Below are positions 22,823 through 32,183 of a stretch of DNA of 64,000 nucleotides, in pieces. The position numbers and the translations under genes were made by a program. The stretch's first letter is position 1. Every line of letters starts with the position of its first letter. The notes beneath the pieces are model-generated. The model was not told where the DNA came from, searched no databases, and saw only the letters and a list, made by a program, of their open reading frames with translations. Origin of the DNA: an uncultured Pseudomonas sp. (lineage in GTDB: Bacteria > Pseudomonadota > Gammaproteobacteria > Pseudomonadales > Pseudomonadaceae); contig NZ_CAJYDW010000002.1 of assembly GCF_913774235.1 (NCBI RefSeq), positions 124,001-188,000 on the forward strand, read 5' to 3'.

Positions 22823-23004
22823 CTGAGCACCAAGAGCTGATGGCTGCCTTGGCACGCCAGACACAGGCGATGCTGGAGTTGGCCGAGAGCAACAGGCTGT
22901 TGGCCGAGAGCAACCGCGAGATGGTGGACTACCTGGCCGACCAGCAGGATGAGGGCGGCGACCTCGGCACTCCTCGCTTTGACCTGGCAGGAAAGCCTCT
23001 CTGA
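22819..23004 (+). CDS. Small coiled-coil protein
   Basis: 61 residues. MTEHQELMAALARQTQAMLE then LAESNRLLAESNREMVDYLA is a heptad helix with a direct LAESNR repeat. Coupled to both neighbours. Function unknown. Confidence 0.65.
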   Translation: MTEHQELMAALARQTQAMLELAESNRLLAESNREMVDYLADQQDEGGDLGTPRFDLAGKPL

Positions 23005-23378
23005 TGGTGCTGCGAACCAACAAGCCATGCCGCGCCCGGTGCTGCAACGCGCTGACCCGCAACCCTGGTGGTTACTGCGATGAGCACGCCAGCCAGAGCA
23101 GCGGCTGGGCACGGCGGCAGGACGCGGCAGGTAGTACCACATCCAGAGGCTACGGCTACAGCTGGCAAAAGCTCAGGGAGAAGGTGCTGCGTCGTGATGG
23201 GTACCTTTGCCAGTGCGAAGAGTGCCAGTCGCTGGGCAGGGTTCGCACTGCACACGAGGTAGACCACAAGGTGCCGAAGGCGGCAGGCGGCACCGATGCG
23301 CTCAGCAACCTGCGTGCGATCAACCACGAGTGCCATAAGCGCAAGACGGCAGCAGACAGCCGCGGATTGGCATCCTAG
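23004..23378 (+). CDS. HNH endonuclease, packaging-associated
   Basis: 124 residues. The HNH core is EVDHKVPKAAGGTDALSNLR (His in VDH, Asn in SNL) with final His in NHECHKRK. Cys pairs CRARCC and CQCEEC give a zinc site. In HK97-type phages an HNH protein next to terminase is needed for cos cleavage and packaging (established for HK97 gp74). It directly precedes the terminase genes and a probable cos region. Confidence 0.9.
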   Translation: MVLRTNKPCRARCCNALTRNPGGYCDEHASQSSGWARRQDAAGSTTSRGYGYSWQKLREKVLRRDGYLCQCEECQSLGRVRTAHEVDHKVPKAAGGTDALSNLRAINHECHKRKTAADSRGLAS

Positions 23379-23493
23379 AGCAGGTCCTGCTGCGGGCCAG
23401 GGGGAGGGTAAAAACCCTGGTCCGATGGCCTTCCTGACCGCCCGCCCCGTCAATTTTTCACGCCCGCGAAATTAAAAATTCAGGAGTAGCGCC
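23379..23493 (+). other. Candidate cos (DNA packaging) region
   Basis: 115 bases between the HNH and terminase genes. GC-rich (GACCGCCCGCCCCGTC) then abruptly AT-rich with TTTTTCACGCCCGCGAAATT. I recall a GC-rich run followed by TTTTTCAC...GCGAAATT upstream of many P27-type terminase genes. The cut position cannot be read from the sequence. Confidence 0.45.
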
Positions 23494-23979
23494 ATGGGCG
23501 GCACAGCGGCGGTCGCTGGCCGAGGTCGCAAGCCCAAGCCCACGGCCAAGAAACAGCTCGCCGGGAACCCCGGAAAGCGGGCCTTGAACAAGGCCGAACC
23601 CCAGTTTTCCACGGTCACCAACGTCGATCCGCCCGAGTGGTTGAACGACCGAGCGGCTGATATGTGGAAGATGATCATTCCCGAGCTGCTGCGCGAGAAC
23701 GTGCTGGCGCTCACCGACCTGCACAACGTCGAGGCCTTCTGCACGGCCTATGGCAACTGGCGTCTGGCGCAGGAATCGATCAACACCCACGGCATCGTGG
23801 TGGAGGGCGCCCAAGGCGGCCCGATGAAGAACCCGGCCCTGACCGCCGCCAACGAAACGATGCGCCAGATGGTGACCTTCGGCTCACTGCTCGGGCTCGA
23901 CCCGGCCAGCCGGACGCGCCTGATCGGCGGCAACAAGCAGAAACCCACCAACGAGTTCGCCTCCCTCCTGAGTTCCTGA
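23494..23979 (+). CDS. terS: Terminase small subunit, P27 family
   Basis: 161 residues. The basic N-terminus [20 protein letters not shown] with EPQF, then [20 protein letters not shown] and [20 protein letters not shown] is the P27/Terminase_4 pattern. It recognises the packaging site and loads the large subunit. ATG with GGAG upstream. One-base overlap with terL. Confidence 0.93.
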   Translation: MGGTAAVAGRGRKPKPTAKKQLAGNPGKRALNKAEPQFSTVTNVDPPEWLNDRAADMWKMIIPELLRENVLALTDLHNVEAFCTAYGNWRLAQESINTHGIVVEGAQGGPMKNPALTAANETMRQMVTFGSLLGLDPASRTRLIGGNKQKPTNEFASLLSS

Positions 23980-25712
23980 TGGCCAAGACCCCCACACCCA
24001 ACGTCGACAAGGCGATGGCGTGGGCGCGGTCCGTCCTGAAGGGCAGGGTGCCGGCGTGCCGGTTCATTCACCTGGCGATCCAGCGGCACTTCGACGACGT
24101 GGCCGAGAGCCGCGGCAAGGGCTTCCCCTACAAGTTCGACGCGGCCCAGGCGGAGAAGAAGCTGCGCCTGGTGCAGCTGATGCCGCACACCAAGGGCGAG
24201 TGGGCGTTCAAGCGCCAGCTCATCACCCTGGAGCCCTGGCAGCTGTTCGGCATGGCCTGCACCTTCGGCTGGCTCAGGAAGAAAGACGGCTACCGGCGCT
24301 TCCGCGAGAGCTACTGGGAGGTGCCGCGCAAGAACGGCAAGAGCGTCATCGCCGCCGGCGTCGGCATCAGCATGTTCGTCGCCGACAACGAGTTCGGCGC
24401 CGAGGTGTACAGCGGGGCCACCACCGAGAAGCAGGCGTGGGAGGTCTTCCGCCCGGCCAGGCTGATGGTGAAGCGCTCGCCGATGCTGATTGAGGCGGCC
24501 GGGATTGAGGTGAACGCCTCGAACATGAACGTGCCAGCCCAGGGCTCGCGCTTCGAACCCCTGATTGGCAACCCCGGCGACGGTGCGTCGCCCAGCTGCG
24601 CGATCATCGACGAATTTCACGAGCACGACAGCTCGGCCCAGTACGACACCATGCTGACCGGCATGGGCGCCCGCCGGCAGCCGCTGATGTTCATCATCAC
24701 CACGGCCGGCGCGAATATCGAGGGCCCGTGCTACGACAAGCGCCGCCAGTCCATCGAGATGCTGGAAGGCTCGGTGCCCGATCCGGAGCTGTTCGCGTGG
24801 ATCTGGACGCTGGACGAGGGCGACGACTGGACCGATCCGAAGAACCTGGCCAAGGCCAACCCCTGCATGGGGGTGTCGGTCTACCAGGAGTACCTGGAAA
24901 GTCAGCTGGCACGGGCGATCCGCTCGGCGCGCTTCACCAACACCTTCAAGACGAAGCACCTGAATCTCTGGGTGAGCGCCAAGGCCGGCTTCTTCAATGT
25001 CGAGAACTGGAAGGCCTGCGAGGACAAGAACCTAACCCTGGAGCAGTTCGAGGGGCAGGAGTGCATCCTGGGCTTCGACCTCGCGCGCAAGCTGGACATG
25101 AACTCCATGGCTCGGCTGTTCTGGCGCCTCATCGACGGGAAGATCCACTACTACAGCGTGGCGCCGGGCTTCTGGGTGCCAGAAGACACGGCCTACGACA
25201 CCGACAACCGGCGGATGGCTGAGCGCTTCCAGAAGTGGATCAACACCGGCGACCTGCAGGTCACTGCCGGCGCCGAGATCGACTACCGCGAGATCCTCGA
25301 GGAAGCCAAAGAGGCCAACCAGGCCGCCCCGGTACTGGAAAGCCCGATCGACCCGCACGGTGCTACGAACCTGAGCCATCAGCTCGATGACGAGGGCCTG
25401 ACGCCCGTCACCATCGTGCAGAACTACACCAACATGTCCGACCCGATGAAGGAGCTCGAAGCCGCCATCGAGTCGGGCCGCTTTCACCACGACGGCAACC
25501 CGATCATGACCTGGTGTATCGGCAACGTGGTGGGCAAGAGCCTGCCCGGCAACGACGACATCGTGCGGCCGATCAAGCAGGGCGACGACAACAAGATCGA
25601 CGGCGCTGTGGCGCTGATCATGGCGGTGGGGCGGGCGATGGCGAAGGTCACGCTTGGCGACGGCGGCATGGACCGATTCATGGATTCAATCCGGGACCCC
25701 ATATTCGAATGA
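23979..25712 (+). CDS. terL: Terminase large subunit
   Basis: 577 residues. Walker A VPRKNGKS at 115-122, Walker B IIDEFH at 209-214, and the C-terminal nuclease starting at GFD (Asp-367). This is the Terminase_1 family, as in HK97. It is the ATP motor that packages DNA into the procapsid. It follows terS directly. Confidence 0.96.
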   Translation: MAKTPTPNVDKAMAWARSVLKGRVPACRFIHLAIQRHFDDVAESRGKGFPYKFDAAQAEKKLRLVQLMPHTKGEWAFKRQLITLEPWQLFGMACTFGWLRKKDGYRRFRESYWEVPRKNGKSVIAAGVGISMFVADNEFGAEVYSGATTEKQAWEVFRPARLMVKRSPMLIEAAGIEVNASNMNVPAQGSRFEPLIGNPGDGASPSCAIIDEFHEHDSSAQYDTMLTGMGARRQPLMFIITTAGANIEGPCYDKRRQSIEMLEGSVPDPELFAWIWTLDEGDDWTDPKNLAKANPCMGVSVYQEYLESQLARAIRSARFTNTFKTKHLNLWVSAKAGFFNVENWKACEDKNLTLEQFEGQECILGFDLARKLDMNSMARLFWRLIDGKIHYYSVAPGFWVPEDTAYDTDNRRMAERFQKWINTGDLQVTAGAEIDYREILEEAKEANQAAPVLESPIDPHGATNLSHQLDDEGLTPVTIVQNYTNMSDPMKELEAAIESGRFHHDGNPIMTWCIGNVVGKSLPGNDDIVRPIKQGDDNKIDGAVALIMAVGRAMAKVTLGDGGMDRFMDSIRDPIFE

Positions 25713-25873
25713 GCACGGCATCGATCCTCTACCTGCTGATCGCAGTGCTGGGCTTCGGCCTGGCCGTGGCCGGCGTTTTCATCCTGCTCGGCCTGGGCTG
25801 GGCGCTGCTCGCGGGTGCTGCCTCGTGCTTCGCCGCGGCGGCATTCATCCGAAGAGGGCTGACCAGTGGCTAA
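25709..25873 (+). CDS. Small two-TM membrane protein
   Basis: 54 residues, ATG overlapping the terL stop, end overlapping the portal start by 8 bases. Nearly all hydrophobic: [20 protein letters not shown] then [20 protein letters not shown]. Small membrane proteins in this position occur in other HK97-like phages. Function unknown. Confidence 0.65.
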   Translation: MSTASILYLLIAVLGFGLAVAGVFILLGLGWALLAGAASCFAAAAFIRRGLTSG

Positions 25874-27176
25874 GTCCCTCCTGTCCGTACTCAGCAGCGC
25901 GGTGTCCGCGCCTCAGACGTCGGTCGTCGACTGGCTGGGCCGGTCGCTATCCGGTGGCGCCGGCGGGATCTGGGCGCAAACGGTCGGCAGCACGTCCGCT
26001 ACCGGCAAGACCATCACCGTCAACAAGGCTATGCGCCTGGCGGCCTGCTGGTCCTGCGTCCGGCTGATCTCCGAGACGATCGCGACGCTACCGCTGGGCC
26101 TGTACATGCGCCAGGCCGACGGCGGCCGCAAGGTGGCCAGCGACAACGACCTGCACTGGATCATCAACACCAACCCCAACAGCCGCATGACCGCGGTGCA
26201 GTTCTGGGAGGCGGTGGTCGCCTCGATGCTGCTGCGCGGCAATGCCTTCGTCGAGATCATCCGAATCGGCGGCCGGATTGTGGCGCTGGAGTTTCTGCTG
26301 CCCAACCGCATGGACCTGGACGTCGCCGACAACGGCGAAATCCTCTACCGGTATCGGGAGAAGAACGGCCAGCTGCGCGACATCGCGGGCAGCGACATGA
26401 TGCACATCCCGGCGTTCTCGCTGGACGGCCAGATCGGCCTGTCGCCCATCGCCTACGGCGCCGATGTCTTCGGCGCGGCGATGTCGGCGGAGGACGTGGC
26501 CGGCTCCACTTTCAAGAACGGGATGCACCAGACGGTCGCCTTCGAGGTGAACAAGACCCTCACGCCGAAACAGCGCGATGATTTCCGGGATTACGTCCAG
26601 CGCATCAGTGGCGCCATGAACGCCGGCAAGTCGCCGGTGCTGGAGGAGGGCGTTAGCGCCAAGGTCATCGGTATCAACCCGGTCGACGCCCAGCTGTTGG
26701 AGTCGCGGGAGTACAGCGCCGAGGAAATCTGCCGCTTTTATATGGTGGACCCGACCCTGGTGGGCTACAGCGACAAGGCGTCGAACTGGGGCACGGGCCT
26801 GGAGCAGAAGCTGCTGCGCTTCCTGACCTTCACCCTACGTAGCTACATGCGGCGCATCGAGGAGGGCATCAACCGCAACCTGCTCACCTCGGCCCAGCGC
26901 CGCCAGGTCTACGCCGAGTTCTCCATCGAGGGCCTGCTGCGGGCTGACAGCGCCGGCCGCGCGACCCTGTATTCGCAGATGGTGCAGAACGGCATCTACA
27001 CCCGCGACGAATGCCGCGTGAAGGAGAACCTGCCCAGGATGGGCGGCAACGCTGGTGTGCTTACCGTGCAAACCAACCTGTCACCGATCGACAAGCTCGG
27101 TCAGGGCGACGATGGGCAAGCCGCAAAAGCTGCTCTGCAGAACTGGCTGGACCAGCCGGCAAACTCCAAGGGGTAA
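25866..27176 (+). CDS. Portal protein, HK97 family
   Basis: 436 residues from GTG 25866. AMRLAACWSCVRLISETIAT, then LLRGNAFVEIIR and the C-terminal EEGINRNLLTSAQRRQVYAE are hallmarks of the HK97 gp3 family. It forms the dodecameric vertex through which DNA passes. Confidence 0.95.
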   Translation: MAKSLLSVLSSAVSAPQTSVVDWLGRSLSGGAGGIWAQTVGSTSATGKTITVNKAMRLAACWSCVRLISETIATLPLGLYMRQADGGRKVASDNDLHWIINTNPNSRMTAVQFWEAVVASMLLRGNAFVEIIRIGGRIVALEFLLPNRMDLDVADNGEILYRYREKNGQLRDIAGSDMMHIPAFSLDGQIGLSPIAYGADVFGAAMSAEDVAGSTFKNGMHQTVAFEVNKTLTPKQRDDFRDYVQRISGAMNAGKSPVLEEGVSAKVIGINPVDAQLLESREYSAEEICRFYMVDPTLVGYSDKASNWGTGLEQKLLRFLTFTLRSYMRRIEEGINRNLLTSAQRRQVYAEFSIEGLLRADSAGRATLYSQMVQNGIYTRDECRVKENLPRMGGNAGVLTVQTNLSPIDKLGQGDDGQAAKAALQNWLDQPANSKG

Positions 27177-27179
27177 CTC

Positions 27180-28043
27180 ATGCAATTCAAATCCAAGGCT
27201 GGCAGCTTCCGCTGCGAGCTGAGCCCGCGCGCGCTCGACAAATGGAACCCGGCCATCAAGGCGGCCGTGGAGTCCACCAGCGACACCATCACCATCTACG
27301 GAATGATCGGCGAGGACTGGTACGGCGACGGCGTGACCGTCTCCCGCATCGACGCCGCGCTGCGCTCCATCGGCGACAAGGCGGTGACCGTCTACATCAA
27401 CTCGCCCGGCGGCGACATGTTCGAAGGCCTGGCCATCTACAACCGCCTGCGCGAGCACAGCCAGGAAGTCACCACCAAGGTGCTTGGCCTGGCCGCCTCG
27501 GCGGCCTCGGTCATCTACATGGCCGGCGCCAAGCGCGAAGTCGCGACGAGCGCGTTCCTGATGATCCACAACTGCTGGACCTTGGCGGTGGGCAATCGCC
27601 ACGGCCTGCGCGACATCGCCGGGACCATGGAAGAGTTCGACGCCGCGATGGCCGACCTCTACGCCGAGGGCAGCGGCCAGCCGGTTACCGACATCGCCGA
27701 GATGATGGATGACGAGACCTTCATCCGCGGCAAGCGCGCCCTGGAGCTGGGTTTCGCCACCGGCCTGCTGTCCTCGGACGAAATCACCGAGCGCCAGGAC
27801 GAGCAGTCCCAGCAAAGCAACGCGCTCAAGGCCATGGATGTTGCCCTGGCCAAGGCGGGTATGACCCGCAGCGAACGGCGCGAGCTCTTCGCCAGTTTCA
27901 AGTCCAGCACGCCGCGCGCTGCTGGCGGGGGCACGCGTGAGGCTGCCCCGACCGACAAGCCCAGCGCTGTCGCGCCAGACCTCACCGCCTCTCTGAGCGC
28001 GGCATCCGACATCCTCAAATCTCTCCAAGGAGTATCGCAATGA
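27180..28043 (+). CDS. Head maturation protease, ClpP-like (S14)
   Basis: 287 residues. Ser-107 in GLAASAASVI and His-130 in LMIHNCW are the catalytic pair. INSPGGDMFEGLAIYN is the ClpP signature region. The C-terminal 80 residues are a hydrophilic scaffold-like tail. It cuts the capsid delta domain in the procapsid. 4-base overlap with the capsid gene. Confidence 0.95.
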   Translation: MQFKSKAGSFRCELSPRALDKWNPAIKAAVESTSDTITIYGMIGEDWYGDGVTVSRIDAALRSIGDKAVTVYINSPGGDMFEGLAIYNRLREHSQEVTTKVLGLAASAASVIYMAGAKREVATSAFLMIHNCWTLAVGNRHGLRDIAGTMEEFDAAMADLYAEGSGQPVTDIAEMMDDETFIRGKRALELGFATGLLSSDEITERQDEQSQQSNALKAMDVALAKAGMTRSERRELFASFKSSTPRAAGGGTREAAPTDKPSAVAPDLTASLSAASDILKSLQGVSQ

Positions 28044-29227
28044 GCGACTTCGATAAGCAGTACAACGAGCTGAACGCCAGCCTGAAGAGCATCGGCGATC
28101 AGATCAAATCCCAGGCGGAAACCAGCAACAAGGAAATCGCCCGCTACGGCGAGATGAACACCGAGACCCGTGCCAAGGTCGACGAACTGCTGATGAAGCA
28201 GGGCGAACTGCAGGCCCGGGTGCTCGAAGCTGAGCAGAAGCTGGTCGCGGCCAACAGCGCTACCCAGCGGCCCGAGGCCCCCAAGTCCGCCGGCGAGTTG
28301 TTCGTGGCCAGCGAACAGATGGAAGGGGTCAACTCCTCGTTCCGCGGCTCCCGCCGTGTGTCCGTGCCGCGCGCCGCCATCACCACCACCACCGCGGGTG
28401 GGCTGGCACCGGCCGAACGCCTGGACACCGTCGCGCTACCGGGCCTGCGCCGCGCCACCATTCGGGACCTGGTAGCACCAGGTGAGACCGAGTCCGGCTC
28501 CATCGAGTACGTTCGCGAGACCGGCTTCACCAACAACGCAGCAACTGTTGCCGAAGGCGGCGCCAAGCCGTACTCCGACATCACCACCACCCTGGTGACC
28601 GCGAACGTCCGCACCATCGCGCACCTGTTCAAGGCTTCGCGGCAGATCCTGGACGATGCCAAGGCGCTGCAGAGCTATATCGACGCCCGCGCTCGCTATG
28701 GCCTGCTACTGGCCGAAGAGTCCCAGCTGCTTTACGGCAGTGGCGCCGGTGCCAACCTGCAGGGCCTGGTGACCGTTGCCGCGCAGTACGCCGCTCCTGG
28801 TGGTGTGACCGTGACCGGTGAGCAGCGCATCGACCGCTTGCGCCTGGCGCTCCTGCAGGCCGAGCTGGCCGAATTCCCCTCGGACGGCATCGTGCTGAAT
28901 CCCATCGACTGGGCTCTGATCGAGTTGATCAAGGACGACGTCGGCCGCTACATCATCGGCCAACCGCAGGAAGGCACCGCTGCCCGCCTGTGGAACCGCC
29001 CGGTGGTGGCTACCCAGGCGATGAAGCAGAACGACTTCCTCACCGGCGCGTTCAAGCTGGGCGCTCAGATTTTCGACCGCATGGACGTCGAGGTGCTGAT
29101 TTCCACCGAGAACGACAAGGACTTCGAAAACAACATGGCCACCCTGCGCGCTGAAGAGCGCCTGGCGTTCGCCATCTACCGTACCGAAGCCTTCGTCACC
29201 GGCAAGCTCGCTGCCGCCGCGTCCTAA
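28040..29227 (+). CDS. Major capsid protein, HK97 family
   Basis: 395 residues. The N-terminal 75 or so residues are a coiled-coil delta domain (IKSQAETSNKEIARYGEMNT, then VLEAEQKLVAAN). The mature HK97 fold follows, with the E-loop region near LRRATIRDLVAPGETESGSI and the P-domain. The C-terminal AEERLAFAIYRTEAFVTGKL is typical. Cleavage by the S14 protease is expected near residue 100. Confidence 0.96.
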   Translation: MSDFDKQYNELNASLKSIGDQIKSQAETSNKEIARYGEMNTETRAKVDELLMKQGELQARVLEAEQKLVAANSATQRPEAPKSAGELFVASEQMEGVNSSFRGSRRVSVPRAAITTTTAGGLAPAERLDTVALPGLRRATIRDLVAPGETESGSIEYVRETGFTNNAATVAEGGAKPYSDITTTLVTANVRTIAHLFKASRQILDDAKALQSYIDARARYGLLLAEESQLLYGSGAGANLQGLVTVAAQYAAPGGVTVTGEQRIDRLRLALLQAELAEFPSDGIVLNPIDWALIELIKDDVGRYIIGQPQEGTAARLWNRPVVATQAMKQNDFLTGAFKLGAQIFDRMDVEVLISTENDKDFENNMATLRAEERLAFAIYRTEAFVTGKLAAAAS

Positions 29228-29236
29228 CCCCTGCAC

Positions 29237-29257
29237 GGGCCGGGGTTGCCGGCCCTT
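29237..29257 (+). terminator. Hairpin after the capsid gene
   Basis: GGGCCGG, loop GGTTG, CCGGCCC. No T-run. It may reduce downstream transcription or stabilise the capsid message. Confidence 0.4.
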
Positions 29258-29268
29258 CGAGGTGAGAA

Positions 29269-29739
29269 ATGTCCGATCTACTGATTAAGCCACTGCGAGC
29301 CTATGAAGACCGCGGCACCATCCGTGACGTCGACCATGAGCCCTATGCGGCGCCGGTCTGGCTGGCCAAGGAGCTCGAGCAGCTGAAACTGTGCGAGATC
29401 GTAGGCGAGGTGGGTGGCCAGAAGAAAGCTCCAGGCCCCACCACTGCGCCGGACGTTCCGCCCGACTCTGTGGGCTTAGCTCCTCTGCGGCTGGAGAAGA
29501 AGGGTCAGCGGTGGATCATCGTCGACGCCCAGGGCGCGCGAGTCGGTGACTTCATCGGCAAGCGGGAGGAGGCTGAAGCCGAGCTGGCCAAGCAGCTGGC
29601 CGCGCTTTCGTCTGCTGCTGCTGACATCCCGCCGGCCGACACGCCCCCGCCGGCTGCCGGCGACCAGCCTCCGGCTGACCAACCGCCTGCCGACCAGCCT
29701 CCCGCTGGCCAACCGAACGACAATCCGCCCCAGGAGTAA
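29269..29739 (+). CDS. Hypothetical head-region protein with Pro-rich repeats
   Basis: 156 residues. The N-terminal 50 residues (LIKPLRAYEDRGTIRDVDHE) look folded. A middle part (LEKKGQRWIIVDAQGARVGD) follows, and the last 45 residues are a disordered tail with direct PPADQ repeats. It lies between capsid and connector genes, so a head decoration or completion role is possible. Confidence 0.7.
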   Translation: MSDLLIKPLRAYEDRGTIRDVDHEPYAAPVWLAKELEQLKLCEIVGEVGGQKKAPGPTTAPDVPPDSVGLAPLRLEKKGQRWIIVDAQGARVGDFIGKREEAEAELAKQLAALSSAAADIPPADTPPPAAGDQPPADQPPADQPPAGQPNDNPPQE

Positions 29740-29742
29740 GCG

Positions 29743-30219
29743 ATGTCCGTGATCAGCATAGAGCTGGCCATGCAGCACCTGCTGGCCGAGGAAGAGGATC
29801 AGGTCCTGGTCCAGGCCATGCTGGATGGCGCCGAGGAATCGGCCAGCCAGTACCTGCAGCGGCGGTTCTATGCCGATCAGGCTTCGCTGGACGCCGCCCT
29901 GGCCGAAGTGCCGGCGGCGATCAGCTCCACCCGCATCCGCTACGAACAGGCCGTGGCTGCCGCTGACGTGGTGGTGGACTTCAATGATCGCCAGGGTGCG
30001 CTTGATCGTGCCGCCAAGACGTTCGCCGATGCCCGGGCCGAAGTCGAGATGAAGGCCCGAGGCCTTGTCATCAACAAGGCAATTCAGGTTGCATGCCTGC
30101 TGATCCTTGGCCATCTTTTCGCCAACCGCGAGGACGTGGCCACCGGCGTGACCGTCGCCGAGTTACCCATGGGCTCCCGGCACCTGCTGGCACCGTACCG
30201 TACTGGGATGGGCGTGTGA
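29743..30219 (+). CDS. Head-tail connector protein, gp6-like
   Basis: 158 residues. Helical; SIELAMQHLLAEEEDQVLVQ and GAEESASQYLQRRFY at the N-terminus, and INKAIQVACLLILGHLFANR near the C-terminus, are the phage gp6-like/HK97 connector pattern. It should form the ring under the portal. One-base overlap with the next gene. Confidence 0.87.
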   Translation: MSVISIELAMQHLLAEEEDQVLVQAMLDGAEESASQYLQRRFYADQASLDAALAEVPAAISSTRIRYEQAVAAADVVVDFNDRQGALDRAAKTFADARAEVEMKARGLVINKAIQVACLLILGHLFANREDVATGVTVAELPMGSRHLLAPYRTGMGV

Positions 30220-30557
30220 TGCGTGCCGGCCAGCTACGGCAGCGCGTGATGCTGCAGCGCGATGGGCGTCACCAAGACCCGGACACCGGCGAGATGATCA
30301 GCGGCTGGTCGAACCTGACCAGCAAGGCCATCCCGTGCTCCGTCGAGCCGGTGAGCGGCCGCGAGTTCATCGCCGGCCAGGCCACCCAGAACGAGGTCAC
30401 GGCCCGGATCGTCATCCGGTACCGCGCTGGGGTGACTTCGGGCATGCGCGCCGTGCATCGCGACGTGATCTACAACATCGAGGCCGTCCTGCCGGACAAG
30501 AACTCCGGGCGGGAGTACCTCACCCTGATGGTTTCCGGCGGACTCGCCGAGGGCTGA
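30219..30557 (+). CDS. Head closure (head-tail adaptor) protein
   Basis: 112 residues. MRAGQLRQRVMLQR, DPDTGEMISGWSN, SGREFIAGQ and VIRYRAGVTSGMRAVHRDVI are typical of the SPP1 gp16/HK97 gp7-like stopper family. It closes the filled head. One-base overlap with the connector gene. Confidence 0.9.
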   Translation: MRAGQLRQRVMLQRDGRHQDPDTGEMISGWSNLTSKAIPCSVEPVSGREFIAGQATQNEVTARIVIRYRAGVTSGMRAVHRDVIYNIEAVLPDKNSGREYLTLMVSGGLAEG

Positions 30558-30559
30558 TC

Positions 30560-30994
30560 ATGATCACCTTCACCCTCAAGGGCGTGGACGATGCAATTGA
30601 GCGGCTGACCCAGCTGCCGGAGAAGGTCCAGAAGCGCTCCGTGCGCCGGGCCGCCCGGGCGGCGATGAAGATCGTCCGTGACGAAGCTGTCGACCGGGCC
30701 AACCAGCAGGACGACCCGGAAACGCCCATGAACATCGCCGACTTCATCGTGATCCGCGAGGGCACGATCAAGGGGCGGCGCGAGGGCGGGATCGTCATGC
30801 GGGTAGGCGTCATGGGCGGCGCCCGCTACGACAAGAACTCGCCGAACCCGACCTACTGGCGCTTCGTCGAACTGGGCACCGAGCGCTCCCGCGCCAGGCC
30901 CTTCATGCGTCCGGCGCTGGACAACAACGTGCCGGACGTAATCCAGACCTTCGTCGACGTGCTCAACGACGAGCTGAACAAGGAGCTGGTCTGA
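30560..30994 (+). CDS. HK97 gp10 family tail-joining protein
   Basis: 144 residues. FTLKGVDDAIERLTQLPEKV, ARAAMKIVRDEAVDRA, YWRFVELGTERSRARPFMRP are hallmarks of the HK97-gp10 family. It forms the neck or tail terminator platform. One-base overlap with the next gene. Confidence 0.92.
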   Translation: MITFTLKGVDDAIERLTQLPEKVQKRSVRRAARAAMKIVRDEAVDRANQQDDPETPMNIADFIVIREGTIKGRREGGIVMRVGVMGGARYDKNSPNPTYWRFVELGTERSRARPFMRPALDNNVPDVIQTFVDVLNDELNKELV

Positions 30995-31359
30995 TGTTTC
31001 CCCCTCTGTTCAAGGTCGTCGCGGCCTCCGCCGCCGTCAAGGCGCTGTTCGGCGCCGACCCGGTGCGGGTCTATCCCTTCGGCGAGGCTGAGGAGGGCAC
31101 CGCGCTGCCCTATGCTGCCTGGCAGATCATCAGCGGCAGCCCGGACAACTACCTCACTGGCCGCCCGGGGGTTGACGGGTTCCGCACCCAGGTCGATGTC
31201 TACGGCAGCACCCCTGCCAGCGCGCGTGCTGCCGCCATGGCGCTCCGCGACGCCCTCGAAGGCGTGGCCTACCTGGTGGCCTACAACGGCGAGAGCCGCG
31301 ACCGAGACACCAAGAATTACCGGGTCAGCTTCGACCTTGAGTGGACTGTGCTCCGCTGA
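30994..31359 (+). CDS. Tail completion protein, DUF3168 family
   Basis: 121 residues. PPLFKVVAASAAVKALFGAD, VYPFGEAEEGTALPYAAWQI and a beta-rich C-terminus ending FDLEWTV match DUF3168, the tail terminator family (lambda gpU-like). Followed by a hairpin terminator before the tail tube gene. Confidence 0.88.
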   Translation: MFPPLFKVVAASAAVKALFGADPVRVYPFGEAEEGTALPYAAWQIISGSPDNYLTGRPGVDGFRTQVDVYGSTPASARAAAMALRDALEGVAYLVAYNGESRDRDTKNYRVSFDLEWTVLR

Positions 31360-31380
31360 TCCATCACTGACTTCCCATCG

Positions 31381-31401
31381 ACCCGCTCCGGCGGGTTTTT
31401 T
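31381..31401 (+). terminator. Hairpin terminator between head-tail joining genes and the tail tube gene
   Basis: ACCCGC, loop TCCG, GCGGGT with a following T-run. Confidence 0.6.
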
Positions 31402-31424
31402 CATGCCCGCAGGAGACGCTCCAC

Positions 31425-32174
31425 ATGGCAATTCTCACCCAAGGAACCCAGATCTTCGCCCTGGTCCCGCCCTCCAGCGGCACCGGCGCCTACACCGTGA
31501 TGGAGATCAAGCGCGCTACCGCGTTCAACCCCGGCGGTTCCCCGGCCGATCAGATCGACACCACCCCGCTGTCGGCGCTCGAGCGCGAGTACATGAAGGG
31601 TTTGCGCACCCCCGGCGCGGCCTCGATGACCGTCCAGGCCGATCCGAAAGAGGACAGCCACATCCGGCTACACCAGCTGTCCGAAGCGACCGGCGACACC
31701 ACCATCAAGTGGGTAGTGGGCTGGTCCGACGGTCCAGTGGACGAGAACAACGAGCCGACGTCTCTGCCGACCGCCGCGCAGACCGGCACCGTCACCAGCC
31801 TGGCGATCGGCAACGGCGGTTCCGGCTACACCTCGGCGCCGACCGTAGCCCTCACCGGCGGTGGCGGCTCGGGCGCCGCGGCGACTGCGGTAGTCGCCGA
31901 CGGCAAGGTGACCGGCCTTACCATCACCAACCCCGGCACCGGCTACACCAGCGCGCCCACGGTGGCGTTCAGCGGCGGCGCCGGATCGGGTGCAACGGCC
32001 ACGGCCAGCCTGACCACCGACTGGAATTTCGTGCTTCCGGACGACCGAACCTGGTTCGAGTTCAAGGGCTACGTCTCCGACTTCCCGTTCGACTTCGCCG
32101 GCAACACGGTCGTGACCACGGCCGCCACCATCCAGCGCTCCGGCGGCAGCAAGTGGAAGCGCAAGAGCGCATAA
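31425..32174 (+). CDS. Major tail tube protein with inserted repeat domain
   Basis: 249 residues. The N-terminal 110 residues and residues about 196-249 ([20 protein letters not shown]) form the tail tube fold of lambda gpV-like proteins. Between them, residues about 120-195 hold two copies of a Gly-rich beta repeat ([20 protein letters not shown] and [20 protein letters not shown]). The insert probably projects from the tube surface. Position before the G/GT genes supports the tube role. Confidence 0.88.
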   Translation: MAILTQGTQIFALVPPSSGTGAYTVMEIKRATAFNPGGSPADQIDTTPLSALEREYMKGLRTPGAASMTVQADPKEDSHIRLHQLSEATGDTTIKWVVGWSDGPVDENNEPTSLPTAAQTGTVTSLAIGNGGSGYTSAPTVALTGGGGSGAAATAVVADGKVTGLTITNPGTGYTSAPTVAFSGGAGSGATATASLTTDWNFVLPDDRTWFEFKGYVSDFPFDFAGNTVVTTAATIQRSGGSKWKRKSA

Positions 32175-32183
32175 GGACCGAGC

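Noticed and set aside
29640-29735. PPADQ repeats considered as a CRISPR or satellite-like DNA array
   Set aside because: Short in-frame protein repeats of a Pro-rich tail; no spacers. No CRISPR array was seen anywhere in the window.
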